A DNA stretch of 9,726 nt from an uncultured Oxalobacter sp. (GTDB lineage Bacteria > Pseudomonadota > Gammaproteobacteria > Burkholderiales > Burkholderiaceae_D): the NCBI GenBank assembly GCA_937916185.1, contig CALGGD010000073.1, positions 1 through 9,726 of the forward strand, in the 5' to 3' direction. The translations under genes and the position numbers were made by a program. Shown in pieces: positions 1 to 5,211 of the stretch (its first letter is position 1; each line of letters opens with the position of its first letter). Below the pieces are notes generated by a model. The model ran no database searches. It saw only the letters and a program-made list of their open reading frames with translations, and was not told the DNA's origin.

Positions 1-885
1 ATGACGATGAAGGAAGGATCGATTTCCAAGGCAGCAGAACGTCTTGATGTCGCGGTCCAGACCATCAGTATGCAGCTATCAGTCTTGGAGAAAAGCATTG
101 GCAAGGTGCTTCTCGTCCAGCGGGGCAGGCGTCTGGTCCTGACAGAGGCAGGCCGTATCGCCATGTCATATGCAGACAAGATTTTCATGCTGGGTGAGAA
201 AATGAAGGAGGAGCTGGAAGAAGAGGACGGCGGTCCCAGGGTCAGGTTGATGATCGGGGTGAGTGATTCCCTGCCGAAAGCAGAGTGCTACAGTCTGGTG
301 GCTTCTATGTTCCAGATATCGAACCTGCGGTTTGAATGCTATGAAGGGGGATTCAACGAACTGTTGGGTGACCTGGCAGTGCATAAACTGGATATTGTCC
401 TCGGACAGAAACCGGCAGATATTTCGGAAAGTGTCAGGTTCCACAATTATCTTCTGCGGAAGGAGGCTGTTGCTGTCTATGGGGTGCCGGAACTGGCAGA
501 AGCCTATCAGGCGGATTTCCCGAAAAGCCTGAACGGTGCCCCGTTCCTGTTGCCAAGCCGGAACCATGCCGTCCGGGCTCGCCTTGACCGGTGGTTCTGT
601 GAAAACAGCATTACGCCAAAAATCATCGGTGAGGTGTCAGACGGTGCATTGCTCAAGACTTTTGCCATGCATGGTATCGGCCTGTTCACAGCACCAGCAT
701 CATTGAAGGAAGAAATGTTGCGGAACTTTTCCTGTGTCCAGATGGGTTTGATGAATGGGATGGAAGAAAAATACTTTGCGGTTTTCTCTGAGCAGAAAAT
801 TACGCATAAAGCCATCGAAGAAATCCTGATGGCGAACGGTGTGCTTTTCAAGGAAGGGGCAGTACCTGAACAGGCAGGCGCCTGA
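1..885 (+). CDS. LysR-family transcriptional regulator, NhaR-like (5' end cut by window)
   Basis: A DNA-binding regulator of the LysR family, closest to the NhaR type, which in enterobacteria activates the Na+/H+ antiporter gene nhaA in response to sodium. The visible 294 residues begin inside the N-terminal winged helix-turn-helix (GSISKAAERLDVAVQTISMQ, then LEKSIGKVLL and RRLVLTEAG). A linker helix and a LysR substrate-binding domain follow (from about residue 80, VRLMIGVSDSLPK). The complete paralogue at 2408 has 15 residues before the Met that aligns with the first codon here, so ATG at 1 is almost certainly internal and the true start lies outside the window. The two proteins are roughly 60% identical by eye across their length. 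No antiporter gene is visible nearby. The regulator class is secure; the target and inducer are not known from this window. Confidence 0.9.
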   Translation: MTMKEGSISKAAERLDVAVQTISMQLSVLEKSIGKVLLVQRGRRLVLTEAGRIAMSYADKIFMLGEKMKEELEEEDGGPRVRLMIGVSDSLPKAECYSLVASMFQISNLRFECYEGGFNELLGDLAVHKLDIVLGQKPADISESVRFHNYLLRKEAVAVYGVPELAEAYQADFPKSLNGAPFLLPSRNHAVRARLDRWFCENSITPKIIGEVSDGALLKTFAMHGIGLFTAPASLKEEMLRNFSCVQMGLMNGMEEKYFAVFSEQKITHKAIEEILMANGVLFKEGAVPEQAGA

Positions 886-1050
886 AATGGCCTTTCCCTG
901 AAAGGGAATCCAGTCAAGGCAAGTATCCAGCACTGTTCTTGGTTTACCAGGAAGGTGTCTGACCTGTCTGTTGGCTATTGACGGTGGGGCTGGGAATCAT
1001 TTTCCTGATAGGGATTGCCGCCTGCCTGAAGACAGGCGGCAGCCTGATGG
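886..1050. other. Intergenic stretch between convergent genes, with a GC-rich hairpin
   Basis: The 3' ends of the NhaR-like gene (plus) and the small membrane protein gene (minus) face each other here. An 8-bp perfect inverted repeat (GCCGCCTG at 1017-1024, CAGGCGGC at 1033-1040, 8-nt loop) lies ten bases beyond the minus-strand stop. It has no T-run on either strand, so it is not a canonical intrinsic terminator, but it could protect a 3' end. A second, weaker repeat (TTCCC 894-898, GGGAA 904-908) follows the plus-strand stop. I see no gene in this stretch. Confidence 0.4.
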
Positions 1051-1305
1051 TCAGTTGGCCGATACCCTGCCATCCAAGGCAGCTTCTGCAACCTGATGGC
1101 TGTTATCCTTTGTGGACTGGTAACGTTCAGCCAGTTGCAGGGTTTCTGCATCATAGGTGTTCCCCAATGCATATGGGAGCGGTTTGAATACCGAATGGTC
1201 TTGTATGCCCAATGTTGCACTGAGGACAAAACCAACAATAATCAAGCAGAAATAGATTGCACTTGCCATCACCCCTACGATGCTCATTTTGCTTTTATCA
1301 GTCAT
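1051..1305 (-). CDS. Small single-pass membrane protein, unknown function
   Basis: I do not recognise this 84-residue protein. Residues 1-6 are polar and basic (MTDKSK). Residues about 7-31 form one hydrophobic helix (MSIVGVMASAIYFCLIIVGF and on), either an anchor or an uncleaved signal. The remaining 50 residues are polar and soluble-looking (GNTYDAETLQLAERYQS). A likely topology is N-in with the C-terminal part in the periplasm. ATG at 1305-1303 is chosen because AAAGGG (1318-1313) sits seven bases upstream; an in-frame TTG at 1311 is too close to that site. The gene stands alone, convergent with the first NhaR-like regulator. The coherent order of start, helix and polar tail supports a real gene, but the small size limits certainty. 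Confidence 0.6.
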   Translation of the reverse strand: MTDKSKMSIVGVMASAIYFCLIIVGFVLSATLGIQDHSVFKPLPYALGNTYDAETLQLAERYQSTKDNSHQVAEAALDGRVSAN

Positions 1306-1392
1306 TTTCAAACCCTTTCATTATGATAAGCCCCCTTTTCAGTTGCCATGGTCAAAACCCAGGCGGTTTGGGATATCAGGCTGCACCGGGGA

Positions 1393-1421
1393 CTGTCAGT
1401 GAGCCGTCTCCTCAGTGACAG
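1393..1421. repeat. Imperfect inverted repeat upstream of the small membrane protein gene
   Basis: The arms CTGTCAGTGAG (1393-1403) and CTCAGTGACAG (1411-1421) pair over ten of eleven positions with one central G-G mismatch and a 7-nt loop. On the minus strand this lies about 90 bases upstream of the ATG at 1305, so it could be a structured leader of that gene. There is no T-run, so it is not an intrinsic terminator. A role as a protein-binding dyad is equally possible. Confidence 0.35.
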
Positions 1422-1550
1422 GTTAGGGCTTTGCCCAGTCAGGAAGAAGCGGTCTTTAGGTGATGGAACTTCAGGTTTTTCAAACAGTTATAAGAAATTA
1501 TGAAAGGTTGTGACGGTTTGTTTTAAGGATGGAACCTGATGCCGGGGATT

Positions 1551-1572
1551 CCTGTTTCCGAAAGGAGGCAGG
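1551..1572 (+). other. Possible RNA hairpin with a GAAA tetraloop
   Basis: On the plus strand CCTGTTTCC (1551-1559) and GGAGGCAGG (1564-1572) can pair over nine positions, seven Watson-Crick and two G-U, closed by a GAAA loop of the stable GNRA class. The 3' arm includes GGAGG, so a Shine-Dalgarno-like sequence would be hidden in the stem. No good start codon follows at normal distance. It may be chance or part of an untranslated RNA. Confidence 0.25.
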
Positions 1573-1699
1573 GTTTCTGGTTCAGCGGTATGGATACTGT
1601 TCCACAACAGTTTCTTGACAGAGGGTATGTCACTGCCGTGGTTCAGGAAAGTCCTGGACAGGACTCTACGGTTCTCAAAGAAAAGGGGGAGTGGGAAGC

Positions 1700-1729
1700 A
1701 AAAAAAGACCATGCCGTGAAGGCATGGTC
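1700..1729 (-). terminator. Rho-independent terminator, minus strand
   Basis: A perfect 9-bp stem (GACCATGCC at 1707-1715, GGCATGGTC at 1721-1729) with a 5-nt loop is followed on the minus strand by seven T (1706-1700). The plus strand has no T-run after the stem, so it acts leftward only. No minus-strand protein gene ends just upstream of it, which is why a small RNA is proposed as the terminated transcript. Confidence 0.8.
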
Positions 1730-1782
1730 AGGAAAAACAAAACTTGAATAGGGAGTTTCATTATGCAGAAACGGAAGGTAGC
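1700..1782 (-). ncRNA. Candidate FNR-activated small regulatory RNA
   Basis: Inferred from signals, not from similarity to a known RNA. Reading right to left, an exact FNR/ANR box centred at 1822.5 would place +1 at about 1781 if bound at -41.5, the usual class II position. TTTTAT at 1793-1788 falls where a -10 element should be (four of six consensus matches). A strong intrinsic terminator ends the transcript at about 1700, giving an RNA of about 83 nt. No open frame with a ribosome site fits inside. The RNA would carry C/U-rich segments ACCTTCC, ACTCCCT and TTTTTCCT ahead of the terminator stem, of the kind that pair with Shine-Dalgarno sequences. Known parallels are FnrS in enterobacteria and AniS in Neisseria, both FNR-induced. 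The main alternative is that the terminator belongs to a decayed gene. Confidence 0.45.
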
Positions 1783-1810
1783 TTTCAATAAAAAGTGAAA
1801 GATTGTTCGA

Positions 1811-1834
1811 TTTTATTGATATATATCAATAAAA
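1811..1834. promoter_or_regulatory. FNR/ANR-type binding site in a perfect 24-bp palindrome
   Basis: The core TTGAT-ATAT-ATCAA (1816-1829) matches the FNR/ANR consensus TTGATNNNNATCAA at all ten fixed positions, and the symmetry extends to a full 24-bp palindrome with TTTTA/TAAAA flanks. FNR-type proteins are oxygen-sensitive iron-sulfur regulators that activate promoters when centred near -41.5. On the minus strand that spacing gives a plausible -10 and a downstream terminator. On the plus strand the expected -10 (1852-1857) is poor and no gene follows for 540 bases. The site most likely controls the candidate small RNA. Confidence 0.6.
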
Positions 1835-2358
1835 GAAGGAGGACTGTCCGGTTTTCTGACGTTTTCCGTTGCGGATTCGCATCAATCCGTTGAAATCCTG
1901 TTATAAGATAAAAGTGTTTCAGGAAACAGGATTCAAAAGAAAAGGGTTTTACCAATCCTGCCAAACGGCTGGATTTTATGGCGGATGCTTTATAAAGAAG
2001 ACAATCAACAACTTTAATGCCGGAACATGTTTCTTTTTGAATCATTCCAAAAAATATTCTGTTTTTAAGGTTGTCTTTTGTGCTGGTTATCTCTATATTC
2101 AAAACCATAGAGGACAATCCAATTATGAAAAGTATTATATATGTATCAATTTGCATTTATAGATAAGGTCTGAAAAAATATGAATAATTTCAGGAAGTTT
2201 TAATTTTGAATATTATAAAATACATTTCCTATGCATATATTGACATATATAAGTCTTGTATAGAGTACTTTTTAATTTCAGTTTCAATCCAATATGGAAT
2301 GGAAACCTGAAAATGGCATCAGTGCATTTTAAGTCCCCTTTGATATCGTTGGATTTTT
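1835..2358. other. AT-rich non-coding stretch upstream of the second NhaR-like gene
   Basis: About 520 bases, clearly more AT-rich than the flanking genes. Open frames exist on both strands but start at poor codons, lack ribosome sites and have aromatic- and lysine-rich translations typical of AT-rich spacer. It contains a 9-bp inverted repeat (AATCCTGTT 1894-1902, AACAGGATT 1925-1933, 22-nt loop) and a TTGACA at 2240-2245 without a properly spaced -10. It could be decayed or transferred DNA, or a long control region. I see no gene. Confidence 0.4.
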
Positions 2359-2386
2359 TTGACTTGTAAAAATCCGTTTTTATAAA
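2359..2386 (+). promoter_or_regulatory. Sigma-70 promoter of the second NhaR-like gene
   Basis: TTGACT (2359-2364, five of six consensus matches) and TATAAA (2381-2386, five of six) are separated by 16 bp. The predicted start point near 2393 gives a leader of about 15 bases before ATG 2408, with GGGTGG just before the start codon. Confidence 0.6.
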
Positions 2387-2407
2387 ACTGTATTGAATGG
2401 GTGGAAT

Positions 2408-3310
2408 ATGAAGAAAGCCGCGCTCAATTACCGTCATCTGTATTATTTCTGGATGACTGCAAAGGAAGGCAGTATTACCAAGGCGGCAGAACAGATTGGG
2501 GTCGCTGTCCAGACCATCAGTATGCAGCTTTCCCTGTTGGAGAAGAACCTTGGGAAAGTCCTTTTCACCCAGCAGGGCAGGCGGCTTGTCATGACAGAAG
2601 CAGGGCGTGTGGCGATGGAATATGCCGACCGGATCTTCCTGCTGGGTGAGCAGATCCAGGAGGCCATGCAGGATATGGATATCGGGCATATCCGCCTGAC
2701 GGTCGGCGTTTCAGATTCCCTGCCTAAATCGCAGATAGTCAAGTTGCTTTCCCCGGCGTTGCAGGTTCCCCGGCTGCATATTGAATGCTATGAGGGGGGA
2801 TATGATGACCTGCTTGAGGATCTGGCCTTGCACCGCCTTGACCTGGTCCTGGGGCAGAAACCCGCTGATATTTCGGACAGCATGCGTTTCCATAACCATC
2901 ATCTGTGTTCCGCAAAAGTCTGGATATACGGTATTCCTAAGCTGGCGGAACAGTACCGTGACAATTTTCCCCAGAGCCTGAATGGCGCCCCATTCCTCAT
3001 GCCGACAAAGAACCATGCGGTCAGGATCCGCCTCAACCGTTGGTTTGACCAGAAAGACATCAAGCCGAGGATTGTCGGCGAATTTTCAGATTCTGCACTG
3101 TTGAAGGCGTTTGCTTCTCATGGCATGGGACTTTTCCATGCCCCTTATTCCCTGTTGGATGAGATGAAAGAGCGTTTTCACAGTGTTCCTGTCGGTGAGA
3201 TGGATGGCATGGAGGAAAAATATTACGCCATCTATCTGGACAGGAAAATCAACCATGTCGGCATTGAGCGCATATTGGCGGCGAACCAGACAAAGACAGG
3301 GAATCCATAG
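2408..3310 (+). CDS. LysR-family transcriptional regulator, NhaR-like
   Basis: A complete 300-residue LysR regulator of the NhaR type, the usual length for the family. Residues about 5-65 form the winged helix-turn-helix (LNYRHLYYFWMTAKEGSITK, then VAVQTISMQLSLLEKNLGKV and GRRLVMTEAGR). The LNYRHLYYFW opening is typical of NhaR. A linker helix leads to the substrate-binding domain from about residue 95 (IRLTVGVSDSLPKSQ), with conserved stretches ECYEGGYDDLL, VLGQKPADISD and SLNGAPFLMPTKNHAVR shared with the paralogue at 1-885. ATG 2408 is chosen over the in-frame TTG 2393 because GGGTGG precedes it, the promoter puts +1 near 2393, and NhaR proteins begin close to this point. The 3' end converges with the next gene 20 bases away. 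NhaR controls Na+/H+ antiport elsewhere; the target here is not visible. Confidence 0.92.
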   Translation: MKKAALNYRHLYYFWMTAKEGSITKAAEQIGVAVQTISMQLSLLEKNLGKVLFTQQGRRLVMTEAGRVAMEYADRIFLLGEQIQEAMQDMDIGHIRLTVGVSDSLPKSQIVKLLSPALQVPRLHIECYEGGYDDLLEDLALHRLDLVLGQKPADISDSMRFHNHHLCSAKVWIYGIPKLAEQYRDNFPQSLNGAPFLMPTKNHAVRIRLNRWFDQKDIKPRIVGEFSDSALLKAFASHGMGLFHAPYSLLDEMKERFHSVPVGEMDGMEEKYYAIYLDRKINHVGIERILAANQTKTGNP

Positions 3311-3330
3311 GGGACGCCGCAGCCAGACAG

Positions 3331-3771
3331 TCAGACTCCGAGACCATAGCTGGTGGCGTCATCATTTGTCTCATAATGGCATGACACAAGATTCCCTTTG
3401 TCAATGGTCAGCACAAGATACTGCGCATAGACTGACGAATAGCCGATGCATATCGCATTCTGCAGTTCGCCTTGGGGCAGGCTGAATGTGCCGGAATACC
3501 ATGAGGCGAAGACCCGTCTGCCAGCGTTGGGAAAAACGGTTTCCAGGTCAACGACCTGGCCGTTTTCCAGCATCCCTTCCAAATCCGTCAGGAAAAGTTT
3601 CCCTTCTTCCAGTTCCCATGTACCGACATAGCCGCGCCATAAAGCGGTATGCGGGACATGGAAGGCAGGACGGTTTCCGTTTGCCTCAAACCAGGTTTCC
3701 AGCGGCTGTTCATACGGCAGGTCGCAGTGTTTGCCTTGATAAAGCAGTTTCTCAGGAACCTGGGGCAGCAT
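3331..3771 (-). CDS. Hypothetical soluble protein, 146 aa
   Basis: I do not recognise a named family with certainty. The protein has no signal peptide or membrane helix and is probably cytoplasmic. Its sequence alternates hydrophobic and polar residues and is rich in Trp, Tyr and Gly (ALWRGYVGTWELEEGKLFLT, then RRVFASWYSGTFSLPQGEL, then GYSSVYAQYLVLTIDKGNLV), which suggests a mostly beta fold. ATG 3771 is supported by an excellent ribosome site (AAAGGAG, about six bases upstream) and a promoter 35 bases further back. The gene diverges from the zinc-ribbon gene at 3941 and converges with the NhaR-like gene. Codon use and the clear start make a real gene very likely; function is unknown. Confidence 0.75.
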   Translation of the reverse strand: MLPQVPEKLLYQGKHCDLPYEQPLETWFEANGNRPAFHVPHTALWRGYVGTWELEEGKLFLTDLEGMLENGQVVDLETVFPNAGRRVFASWYSGTFSLPQGELQNAICIGYSSVYAQYLVLTIDKGNLVSCHYETNDDATSYGLGV

Positions 3772-3803
3772 TTCAACTCCTTTGAATGGATGGACAGGAT
3801 AGC

Positions 3804-3832
3804 GTTATACCCCAAAAAACCTGCCAGGACAA
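3804..3832 (-). promoter_or_regulatory. Sigma-70 promoter of the 146-aa hypothetical gene
   Basis: On the minus strand TTGTCC (3832-3827, four of six) and TATAAC (3809-3804, five of six) are 17 bp apart. The start point would lie near 3797, about 25 bases before ATG 3771. The opposite strand over the same bases also reads TTGAAT-17 bp-TTATAC (3782-3810), so a second, face-to-face promoter toward the zinc-ribbon gene is possible. Confidence 0.5.
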
Positions 3833-3885
3833 AGGGGAATTCCTCCATCCTTGGCCGGTCAGGAAGACATCTTGGGTCAGGATAC

Positions 3886-3914
3886 TTGAAAAAAAGCATA
3901 TCCTTGGCTATTGT
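3886..3914 (+). promoter_or_regulatory. Sigma-70 promoter of the zinc-ribbon gene
   Basis: TTGAAA (3886-3891) and TATTGT (3909-3914), each four of six consensus matches, are 17 bp apart. The start point would be near 3921, giving a leader of about 20 bases to ATG 3941. This favours ATG 3941 over the in-frame ATG at 3926, which would be almost leaderless. Confidence 0.4.
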
Positions 3915-3940
3915 GGCTGGAAACAATGACTGGAGCTGAA

Positions 3941-4672
3941 ATGACCAAGATCATCTGTCCAAAATGTGGCAGCAGGCGTATCGCCGAAAACCGGTGGGGC
4001 AAGCATATTTTCACGGAAAAGCTTTTCAATGAAGTGGAAAAAGGCCATGTCCGTATCAAGAAAGGTAAAAAGAAGGAAAGTTCCCGTGAATACTGGTGCC
4101 ACAAGTGCCAGAAGGATTTCGGCAGGAGCCGTCCCCGTTATCCTGCAGAAACCATTTCCCGTTTCTGCCTTTCCATCGGTGATGCTGCCAATGGGCACAC
4201 AACTGTAGAGATTTACCCGATTGACAAGGTTATCATGGCGGTTGTTGACTATTCCATCCAGGATGTCATCATCCCCAACCGTCCTGCCTTATGGGTCAAT
4301 GGCAAGCTCTGGAACACTTTCACAAAGAAACTGCTCAAGGACAATCTGCTGCTCGAATGGGCAAAGCGGTATGATGGGACGGAAAACCCAGGTCAGATGC
4401 AATGGTCATTGGATATCCAATTCAGCCTGTCCAAGCATCTGCGGTGGTCTGGTGCCAATCAATGGCCACCATACTGGAATGCCATGCTCAAGCGGCTGCT
4501 CCGGCTTTTGAGGCAGTCCCTGTCTGGTACTGAGACGGATAAGGTGACACGGGTCTGGCTGGAGCAGTGCCTTTCCCGTATTGAAGCAGGCAGTTCCCCG
4601 CAGAAAGGGGCAGCGGCGTTGGCTGGTGCAGAAGAAGGCGCAGCATTGGAAGAAGACGGCAGCCAGCTGTAG
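3941..4672 (+). CDS. Zinc-ribbon domain protein, unknown function
   Basis: A 243-residue protein with an N-terminal zinc ribbon made of C6-x2-C9 (CPKCGSRR) and C53-x2-C56 (WCHKCQKDFG). The 43 residues between the knuckles are very basic (IKKGKKKESSREYW), suggesting contact with nucleic acid. Residues 70-190 form a second, soluble domain with FCLSIGDAANGHTTVEIYP, WSLDIQFSLSK and WSGANQWPPYWNAML. The last 30 residues are Ala/Glu-rich and probably disordered. ATG 3941 is preceded by GGAG at five bases; ATG 3926 has a poorer site. There is no signal peptide or membrane helix. It may head the genes that follow, but a 145-base gap and a separate promoter make it more likely its own unit. A transposase-type zinc ribbon was considered, but no catalytic domain or terminal repeats are present. 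Confidence 0.8.
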   Translation: MTKIICPKCGSRRIAENRWGKHIFTEKLFNEVEKGHVRIKKGKKKESSREYWCHKCQKDFGRSRPRYPAETISRFCLSIGDAANGHTTVEIYPIDKVIMAVVDYSIQDVIIPNRPALWVNGKLWNTFTKKLLKDNLLLEWAKRYDGTENPGQMQWSLDIQFSLSKHLRWSGANQWPPYWNAMLKRLLRLLRQSLSGTETDKVTRVWLEQCLSRIEAGSSPQKGAAALAGAEEGAALEEDGSQL

Positions 4673-4788
4673 GGTGGATGTTTCCTGTATCGGGTATCTG
4701 ACAGCCACTCGGGAACTGCTTTTTTCACAACAGTTGCTTTACCAGGAATGGTTCCCGGAAAGCTGTTTCACAGAAGGGCTATCCGGTG

Positions 4789-4798
4789 ATGCTATACT
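4789..4798 (+). promoter_or_regulatory. Extended -10 promoter ahead of the membrane protein/Sel1 operon
   Basis: TG-C-TATACT, with the hexamer at 4793-4798, matches the extended -10 form TGnTATAAT except for one base. No good -35 lies 17 bp upstream, which extended -10 promoters tolerate. The start point near 4805 would fall just before the AGAGG ribosome site of the gene at 4818, giving a leader of only about 13 bases. Confidence 0.4.
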
Positions 4799-4817
4799 TG
4801 AGCCAGAGGTATTCTGA

Positions 4818-5183
4818 ATGCTCAATATCGTGATGAATGCACTGGCAAAGGGCTTCTTCCGTGCATTCCTGTTTTTCTGTATCTGGTTTTTAGGCTATCT
4901 GCTTTGGCGGTTGATGAGCCGTAAGCAGGCGCACGCTGTCCGTCCCCTCTGGCTGGATATTGTTGTTGTTGCCGGCATTGCCGGACTGGTCGGTGCCATC
5001 AGCGGTATGCGGTACCATCGCCTGGATATGATTGTGACCCCGATTGTCTTTGTCATTGGGGTTTGGATAGCTTGGGTCAACTGGAAAAAGAGGAAGCCGG
5101 AAACTTCCCGGGAAAACGGTATGGGGTCATCACAACCCGATAATAGCCATATTGCCAATCCGTTCAGGCAGGACAGGCACTGA
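4818..5183 (+). CDS. Small inner-membrane protein with three helices, unknown function
   Basis: A 121-residue protein I do not recognise. Three hydrophobic helices are visible: about 13-33 (FFRAFLFFCIWFLGYLLWRL), 45-64 (LWLDIVVVAGIAGLVGAISG) and 69-88 (DMIVTPIVFVIGVWIAWVNW). The basic loop RKQAHAVR after helix 1 and the KKRK stretch after helix 3 suggest both face the cytoplasm. The last 25 residues are polar. AGAGG lies eight bases before ATG 4818. The stop is 28 bases before the likely start of the Sel1 protein at 5212, with no terminator between, so the two are probably co-transcribed. It may be a membrane partner of the two Sel1 proteins. Confidence 0.75.
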   Translation: MLNIVMNALAKGFFRAFLFFCIWFLGYLLWRLMSRKQAHAVRPLWLDIVVVAGIAGLVGAISGMRYHRLDMIVTPIVFVIGVWIAWVNWKKRKPETSRENGMGSSQPDNSHIANPFRQDRH

Positions 5184-5211
5184 AAACAGGATTCAAGTGG
5201 AAACCCGTCAG

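Larger units (their letters stand above)
1306..1699. other. Non-coding stretch upstream of the small membrane protein gene
   Basis: About 390 bases without a gene I can support. It probably contains the minus-strand leader and promoter of the gene ending at 1051, but no convincing -35/-10 pair was found near that start. It also holds the dyad at 1393-1421, a GAAA-loop hairpin at 1551-1572, and a 7-bp dyad AGTCCTG/CAGGACT (1650-1665). Open frames here are short and lack domain-like composition. Confidence 0.4.

Noticed and set aside
1017..1040. GC-rich hairpin as an intrinsic terminator
   Set aside because: No T-run on either strand follows the stem.
1539..1751. Plus-strand frame of 70 codons with a weak ribosome site
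   Set aside because: Its 3' part translates through the minus-strand terminator stem, composition is not protein-like, and no domain or promoter supports it. It remains a faint possibility.
1763..1798. Eleven-codon plus-strand frame with AGGGAG before its ATG
   Set aside because: Too short to judge, and it overlaps the candidate minus-strand RNA. The ribosome-site match may be chance.
1785..2156. Minus-strand frame of 123 codons that could have used the terminator at 1700
   Set aside because: It runs through the FNR palindrome, lacks a ribosome site, and reads as AT-rich spacer rather than a folded protein.
1869..2162. Plus-strand frame of 97 codons
   Set aside because: It begins at TTG without a ribosome site and has aromatic/lysine-rich composition typical of AT-rich DNA.
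2240..2264. TTGACA followed by TATAGA as a promoter for the second NhaR-like gene
   Set aside because: The spacer is only 13 bp. The TTGACT-16-TATAAA pair next to the gene is far better.
3313..3360. GACGCC/GGCGTC repeat between convergent genes as a bidirectional terminator
   Set aside because: The stem is bulged, the loop is long and neither strand has a T-run.
3941..4672. IS1-type transposase on the basis of the zinc ribbon
   Set aside because: No catalytic integrase domain, no programmed frameshift partner and no terminal inverted repeats are visible.
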